Shown: positions 58,053 through 64,000 of the stretch, one piece after another
How the letters are laid out: every line of letters starts with the position of its first letter
Position numbering within the stretch: the stretch's first letter is position 1
From: Ophiura sarsii
Taxonomy: Eukaryota; Echinodermata; Ophiuroidea; Amphilepidida; Ophiuridae
Direction of reading: 5' to 3'
DNA length: 64,000 nt
Assembly (NCBI GenBank): GCA_035610835.1
Contig: CM069455.1
Coordinates: 17,807,874-17,871,873, forward strand
Made by a program: the position numbers and the translations under genes
Notes under the pieces: generated by a model
Told to the model about the DNA's origin: nothing
Databases searched by the model: none
What the model saw: only the letters and a program-made list of their open reading frames with translations

Positions 58053-58686
58053 AATATGTTTGCCATGCGCACAATCTTTGCTTATTTCTGTTGTAAAAGC
58101 AAAAAAAGAATATTTCGTAATTACTTCGTAACAAAAGAAATGCTAAACGAAGCTCGTAGGACGGTCTTGGCGATATCCAAACTACCGATGATTTTTGCAT
58201 TTCAAAGGTCAAAGGTCAATTAAAGACCGCAATGGATTCATTTTGCCGCGAACCTAGAAGAAACTACTGTTACTGTACTCGATTCATCATCATCATTATC
58301 TCCACAACTGTGCAGAAACCTCGCACAGTGTTGAGGTGCATTCAGGTGCATTGCTGATCATTGCAGGATCCACTCACGAATCGCCACGGTTTCTGGAGCT
58401 TTTCCTTTCTCGCGCATTTGTCCATGCGAAATATCATTACGCGCGCACCAACTTTAGGATGCAACTGGAATTCGCTGGAATAACAACCCAGCTGCGCATT
58501 TTTTTGCTCAATATTGTCGAACTGGCGTTCACCGGGGGAAAATAAGTGCCCCCCCCCCCCCGGGAAAGAGCCAAGATACGCGACTGGTACATACGCCGGG
58601 CCCGACAATTATTTGTCTGAATCGGAAGTTCGAAACAGCGACGAGAAAAGATGAGTAAAAGTTGATTTAATCAAGGAGTTATCAAA
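58053..58686. other. No gene recognised
   Basis: Mixed composition with a C run (about 58550-58561). No domain-bearing frame. Confidence 0.4.
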
Positions 58687-58690
58687 TTAA

Positions 58691-59066
58691 AGGGGCACTA
58701 AGAGATGTATTGGAGGCTGCGCCCTCAATTAGCCTATGATAAAAACTGGGATTAGTATATTTTTAAATTGTATTACATGTATGAACTTACATCTATAAGG
58801 ATTAAGAAAAATCAGCCCTCTTTGTACAAGAAAACGTCGATAAAAATGCTCGTACAGCCGCGACGAGCATTTTACGTCCGACAGTATCCCACTGCAGTAC
58901 GCGTGGATACATAACGCGAACCATATTGGCATAGAGGGCGTTTTTCAATAATAGCGATATTGTTTTAATCAAGTTTTGCTGTGTTTTTAGTTAGTAGAAA
59001 CAACAATAATGGCAATTTTTAATGTTCATCTTGAATTCTGAGTAAATTAAAATTTTCCACCACTTA
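58691..59066 (+). mobile_element. TTAA-type MITE, right-truncated (family of 34557-34952)
   Basis: Left end AGGGGCACTAAGAGATGTAT after TTAA (58687-58690). Collinear with 34557-34952 up to CCACCACTTA, then lost. Includes the TGCTCGTACAGCCGCGACGAGCA hairpin region. Confidence 0.8.
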
Positions 59067-60659
59067 TCTAGACAATGTTATATTTTCATCTCTTTGGTGA
59101 TATATTTGAACATCACTCTCAAGTGTTTCGATTACCAGGGGTGCAAAAGTTGTTTCTTCCTCAGGAGCATGGTTCTTAGAATCAAGATTTCCTCAATCAA
59201 ACCGGGACCATGGTAACATAAAATAATTCTGCATCACTTCAAAAGCAGGAATGTTTACATAATATTAGTTGTGTTGTCACATAAATCAACTTAATATCTA
59301 CTCATTCAATGACAACGAAATGATTATCTCCCAGGAGGGTACATCATTGGAAACTGTGCGTTGTTGTCATTTCAGGCTTTCAAGTTTTCAAGTTTTCCAT
59401 TTATCCGAATGACTATGCACACCTTTTTTTAGATTATTTGTTTGCAGAAAACATGCGATATTTATTCACTATACAGTGAATTTGACCACAATTATGCTAC
59501 ATTTGGCTTTGAACAAGCTTTTGAAATGATACCCTTGAAATATGCGCGCGTAGCGCGCAAGAAAAAACTAATTGTTTATCAAATTTGTGTCGATTCAACC
59601 GATTGCTCCTTAAAATTGGATGAGAAAAGAAGTAAAATGCCTTCAATTTAACCGGAATGGGTGCTGCTCAACCGAATGATAGCAGAGTCGTGGGGCCATG
59701 GACCCGATTCGTTAGCAGGTCCGGGTTTAGGTTTTTCGCTTACATCACAGTGTACATGTACTTTGTTTAACTTTCAACATTTTTGCATTATAAGGATTTC
59801 GTGTAAACGTGACTGTCAATTTGGTCTTGTCTTTCTTTTTGTCCATTTAGCAAAATATTATATCCTCAAATCTGAGATATTGGTCAGCTGCTGTTCTTTA
59901 GTCATCTCCATTCGTGTTACTTATTCCTTTTATGTTGATGATTCCATTTCCTCAAACTTTACTACTTTACAACTTGTTTGGTTTCTTTTAATACTGGTTC
60001 TTCTTTGTTCTTTGTATCTCATCGATCCAATATTATTTCCTCAAGGTTTCCAGGTCATCCTCAACAGCTCTTTCTTCAATTTTAGTGCTGCATTGATAAA
60101 TTGAATTTCCTTTGGCTCAAAGGTCGGAACCCTCCTTGTATCCTCAGATATTCTCCGTTATTTCCACCTCACACTCGACTCGCATCTTTCCACTGTTTTT
60201 CATTGAATGCCTGTCCCGATGATAATTGTAAATTTCCTCAAATATGAGTTGCATCGTATTGTCCCTACATGTATCCCATGTTCAACTGGTTTATAATGTA
60301 CTATTCGTCAGGCTTTTCCTCTCTTTTCATTTTCCCTTCTTTTTTCCCCTTTTCCTCTTTCTCTTTTCTCTCCTCTTTTTCTCTCTTCCCTCTTTTTCTC
60401 TTTCTTCTTTCTTCTCTTTTCCCTTTTTTAGGCACTGGCATGATTTCCTCAATTTTTACTGTTGCTTCCTGGGAGCGGTGCTCCCCGCTCCCGCACTATT
60501 TGCATCCCTGCATTTACACCAATATAAATACTAGTACCCCGTGACCTGTCATGTCTGACTGGGTTATTCTAGTAATGCGCCCGTACAGCGTGTCCCATAA
60601 AAGTTTGCAAGCTTACAACTATTAAAAAAGTAGGAAACATATAGTTTATATTTAGGGAT
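59067..60659. other. No gene; TTTCCTCAA phrases and a pyrimidine tract
   Basis: TCCTCAA recurs near 59190, 59863, 59949, 60038, 60235 and 60445, partly at ~90-bp spacing. A C/T-only-like tract spans about 60310-60430. A TACAGCGTGTCCCATAAAAG mariner-like end is at about 60585. The 147-codon frame at 59661-60104 has no recognised domain. Confidence 0.45.
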
Positions 60660-60731
60660 ATAAAACAAAATATACAAATTGGTTAAACTCTGTAAATAAA
60701 ACAAAATATACAAATTGGTTAAACTCTGTAA
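60660..60731. repeat. Perfect 36-bp tandem duplication
   Basis: A unit starting ATAAAACAAAATATACAAAT occurs at 60660-60695 and 60696-60731 without mismatch. Confidence 0.9.
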
Positions 60732-61619
60732 TTAATCCAATATAAACTTTTTGAAATACAAAGATTTTAATAGACCGATGTGTTGCAATTGCACATTGTT
60801 GTGATTTCGTCAATGTTTTGCCTTTAGCTATTAAATAAAATTATCTTGGTCATATACCAATAATACAACTTACAAGTTCATTGTTTATATACATAAACAT
60901 TAACAATAGTCCGAGTTATTGTTAATGTCAAGTTCTTTCGGAGAATAAACCCGTGGGGGGGGGGGGGGGGGGGGGAACACTCGACTTTTTTTGGGGAGGG
61001 GTGTGCCGCACATGGTCTCAAAAGGGGCCTACGGAACTGAACTAAGTGTATGACGAAATGGAGGGTCTTAGGAACTGATTTTTTTTCAAAAGTCGGTCTT
61101 GAGAACTGGCCTATAGTCCAATTTTGATTAGCAAGAACGCACATTTTCGATTTTGTCTGGTAGAGAGCGCAGAATTTTCGAAGAATTTGAGGCTTTGAAC
61201 TGATGCAGGCTCAAAAGGGGGTCACTAAGAGCAGCAGAGGGTGAAAAAAGGGGGGGGGGGTCTTCAGCGCGGCACATTATCCCTTTTCCAATGACAGCCC
61301 CCCCCCGGAATAAACCCCATGCCGGGAATTATACTGCACATAGCGCACAGTTTCATGCAACGTACGGATGGTTTATTCCTTAAAAATAAAAAACAATATT
61401 GAAATATATCAATATGTCTCTTGTTGGTTCTTATGGTCCTACTCAGCCTCTCCATCTTCTTATTTATCCTCACTTTGGCTCTGCCAAATCGATGGTTACT
61501 TCCCATGTCAACCTCTGATACTGTTGCAACATCCCTTAAGATTCTTTGGTGATCACAAATGATGGCTTTTAAACCATACTTAAATCAAGAATATATCAGT
61601 ATATTGCTCAACTCATTTC
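60732..61619. other. No gene; G-rich element fragments
   Basis: Contains G runs (about 60955-60975, 61250-61260) and a C run (about 61300) of the kind found in the hAT MITEs, without clear ends. Confidence 0.4.
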
Positions 61620-61740
61620 GTGCATTGATAAAAAAACAAAATACTTATTGGAAATGAAGAGGTGGCTTTTCGATAAAATGTTGGTCAAAGTATAGGCTAG
61701 GCCTACACCAGATCGCACCAAACGAGTTCCATTCGCCTGT
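61620..61740 (-). repeat. Dispersed G-rich repeat copy, fragment
   Basis: Reverse complement of the AACTCATTTGGTGCGATCTG and GGAAATGAAGAGG regions of 52022-52360 and 55640-55985. Confidence 0.6.
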
Positions 61741-62836
61741 AATGAAATTTGATACCCCCTCCGAATGACCCCCTACCACCATTTGACCGCCCCGTGATGT
61801 TTGAGACAACCATTACAAAACGAAAACGATAGCCCCTTAAAACGGCACTAATCTGGGCAAAAGAACCTATGCCCCTCCCCTTTAACGGATATGTGGTACT
61901 CCCCCTCCCTTACCAAATGACCCCTATTCGACCTCCCCAGAATATTTTGGACACCCCATACGACGACACTAATCCCCCATCCCGATATTTTACATGCAAG
62001 CTTGAAAAAATATGCCCCTGCCCTCTAATGATATTTGGTACTCCCCTCACCCTCCGAATTAATCCCTTGATGTGACCTCCCCCGGGATATTTGGGACACC
62101 CCCTGCAAAAGAAAATGACAGCCCCCTTACAACGGCACTAATCCCCACCCCTTTATTTTCTAGGAAAAAACCTCCCCTCTAAGGATATTTGGTAGTATAC
62201 AAATACTACATGGTTAGAGGGGAAATAGCGCAATCTATTTTCCCGAGGTACTGGCTACTGTACAGGCCTACCACCCCGAACCCGGATGGTGATGGGTGCT
62301 AGGCCTGTAGCCAGTACCGAGGGAAAATAGTGTGCCCTATTGCCCCGATCATACCATGTAGTATTTGCTTTATTACACCTCACTGTGACTCTGGGGATGA
62401 GGTTGTAGGGAAGTAGCCAAAACTACCACACGGGAAATAGCTCAATTTCTTCAATAGCTCAATTTATTATCACTGTGGCCAGCTCAAGTGACCAATGAAA
62501 TTGCAGTATTTATGCCTATTATCTCATGGATATTTATGAGGTGTAATAATACTCACTCCCCTCCAGGCCAAATGACCCCCCCCCCCCCTTCCGACACGCC
62601 CCTTACAACGGCGCTAATTCCCTAGTTATTTTCCATGCAAAAGAACCTATGCCCCACTCTCTTTAATGATATTTGGTACTGTACTCCCCTCCCTAGCTCC
62701 CCCTACCGAATGCCCCCCCCCCCCTATTTGACCTCCCAGGATAGTTCGGACAAAAGAAGCACTCCCGGGAAGCACTAATCCCGGCCCATCCCGATATTTT
62801 CTATGCAAACAAAACTATGCCCCCTCCCCTCTAAGG
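61741..62836. repeat. C-rich ~175-bp tandem repeat array, interrupted and gapped
   Basis: About five units with ordered phrases ATGCCCC(T/C)CCC, GATATTTGGTACTCCCCT, TATTTGACCTCCC, GGGACACCCC, ACAACGGCACTAATCCC and CCCGATATTTT. It is interrupted by the 62195-62549 element and runs into the assembly gap, so its true length is unknown. Confidence 0.75.
62195..62549 (-). mobile_element. Hairpin element, third copy (family of 30532-30871)
   Basis: Reverse-orientation copy of the inner element of the foldback block, ending TATACAAATACTACATGG and GAGGTGTAATAA, inserted in the C-rich array at TTTGGTA/TACTC. Shared ends with 30532-30871 define the element as mobile on its own. Confidence 0.8.
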
Positions 62837-62936
62837 NNNNNNNNNNNNNNNNNNNNNNNNNNNNNNNNNNNNNNNNNNNNNNNNNNNNNNNNNNNNNNNN
62901 NNNNNNNNNNNNNNNNNNNNNNNNNNNNNNNNNNNN
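62837..62936. other. Assembly gap (100 N)
   Basis: Exactly 100 N, the usual placeholder for a gap of unknown size. It lies within the tandem array, and the frame crossing it is meaningless. Confidence 0.99.
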
Positions 62937-63039
62937 ATGAAATTGCTTTAGAATGGTTTAAAACCTCGGTATTATGAATTACATTTTTATTATATTTTGA
63001 ATGGTGTCTGTAAAGGTATTTGATATGACGAAATATCAT

Positions 63040-63217
63040 GATTTATGTATTTGATCTACTTTAAAGCAGAAATGTACCTCAATCATAGCAAAAATGAATG
63101 TAAAGTCGATAATGTTCTCGAGCTATGCGTGCATTTCTTTCGCTGGAAAACTTTTGTCGGTTCACTTTCATTTCTTACCCCCTCCCCCAATATGAAAAAC
63201 CAAGCCACATCACTGGC
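63040..63217. mobile_element. Right half of a hAT-type MITE (family of 35407-35754)
   Basis: Shares ordered phrases GTCGGTTCA, CCCCCAATATGAA and the right end AAGCCACATCACTG with 35407-35754. The left half is lost in the gap. Confidence 0.6.
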
Positions 63218-63708
63218 TGCAACTCGGAGATGTAACGCTCATTCGTTTTGATGGTTCCTTCCTCAAGTGGCAGTTTTTTTCGGTGTATTTTGTAACCGAT
63301 TGCGCGCTTTCTGGGTTTTCCATAACATTAAATGTTTCTTGAAATTCAGCTGAAACATGTTTATTCTTTAATGCATGGTCCTATTGCATGTAGAACAAAG
63401 TTCTTTGGATGTGGTTGCTGTTATTTTTACATGTCTCGTCATTCAACGTGTTCTTACTGTGCTATATCGGTGTAAAAGTTGTTCCCCCTGACCCAAAACT
63501 ATCCTTGGAATTATAGTTATGGGCAGGGGTGCATTTGCCTCTGGCCCCTGCCAGAAGGCTTCCCCCCCCCCCCTTATGCCCCCCAAAATGAAATAATGAA
63601 ATTACAAACCTCTGTATACCTAAGTTTACTGAAAAAAATAATCAGATATGCCCCCCACCCCTGATGACATGCCAACCCCCCCCCCCCCCCCCCCCAACAA
63701 AATAAAAA

Positions 63709-63757
<49 letters not shown>

Positions 63758-64000
63758 ATTAATTAATTAAAAAATTTAAAAAAAATAAATTAAATTAAAA
63801 AAATAATAATTGAAGACCCTAATTACGCTACTGATATCGGGGCCTTGATACTCGTTCGGTACTAGTCATTGACAAAACCCAAAACCATTATTAAACTTCA
63901 TCCAATGTTTAAATTTTCCCTATCCAAAATACAGTCTCATTTGATCAGACTAACAATGTGTCATTCATCACTCATCAGCATGCGCGCGGACGGTTTGTTT
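63218..64000. other. No gene; C runs and (AAAT)n microsatellite
   Basis: C homopolymers at about 63564-63573 and 63677-63695, then (AAAT)n at about 63700-63765 grading into A/T-only sequence. No gene recognised. Confidence 0.6.

Noticed and set aside
59661..60104. 147-codon frame with hydrophobic stretches
   Set aside because: Its composition follows a C/T-rich region with TTTCCTCAA repeats; no domain, and no intron signals.
60269..60544. F/S/L-rich frames of 91-96 codons
   Set aside because: Direct translation of the pyrimidine tract at about 60310-60430.
62815..63039. Frame crossing the N block
   Set aside because: It includes the 100-N assembly gap and has no meaning as protein.

Overview
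This is eukaryotic, animal-type DNA. It is AT-rich and gene-poor, with no bacterial-style operons, and is almost wholly built of transposable-element debris. The mix (Ty3/Gypsy element with an integrase chromodomain; L2/CR1-like and L1/Tx1-like LINE remnants; hAT-, Tc1/mariner-, PIF/Harbinger- and TTAA-type MITEs; tRNA-derived SINE heads; a Penelope-like fragment) fits a metazoan, most likely a marine invertebrate. No host gene was recognised well enough to name a species. A 100-N gap (62837-62936) and many long G homopolymers show it is a scaffolded draft assembly.

Layout. 1-9 kb: minisatellites, TTAA-type MITEs and tandem tRNA-Ala-like SINEs. 9-14.1 kb: a series of terminal-inverted-repeat (TIR) elements. 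14.5-17.1 kb: an L2-like LINE scrap, then three phase-compatible minus-strand exons of an unknown acidic repetitive protein, whose introns carry a hAT MITE and an unusual 969-bp TIR element. 18.8-20.4 kb: a 241-bp TA-flanked MITE split by a 1401-bp relative of that unusual element. 22-27 kb: Harbinger MITE, tRNA-Leu/Ser-like SINE, a 225-bp triplication, MITEs and a LINE pseudogene. 27.7-33.8 kb: a hairpin-rich minisatellite with three precise insertions, running into a 1937-bp direct duplication around a 567-bp repeat that recurs at 39.1 kb. 34.5-41 kb: more MITEs, nested elements, a tRNA-Pro-like sequence and a tandem duplication with a Harbinger insertion.

41201-49492 is the dominant feature: a complete-length Ty3/Gypsy retrotransposon with 444-bp LTRs differing at about two positions. 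It has gag, a textbook -1 frameshift signal (TTTAAAC plus stem-loop), then pol (protease, reverse transcriptase, RNase H, integrase, chromodomain). Pol is broken by one frameshift and one in-frame stop, so this copy is young but apparently dead.

49.5-64 kb: a 1.1-kb mariner-type element with a transposase helix-turn-helix remnant, a 2.3-kb element with 74-75-bp TIRs, an L2-like LINE end, a TIR element with a reiterated terminal motif that is itself interrupted by a 1434-bp hAT element, then minisatellites and MITE fragments.

The most interesting signals are the GGGCARTTCC element pair with reiterated GTTGCGGA motifs, the frameshift module, the duplication-repeat-duplication block, the second reiterated-motif element at 55-57 kb and a degenerate hammerhead-like motif.
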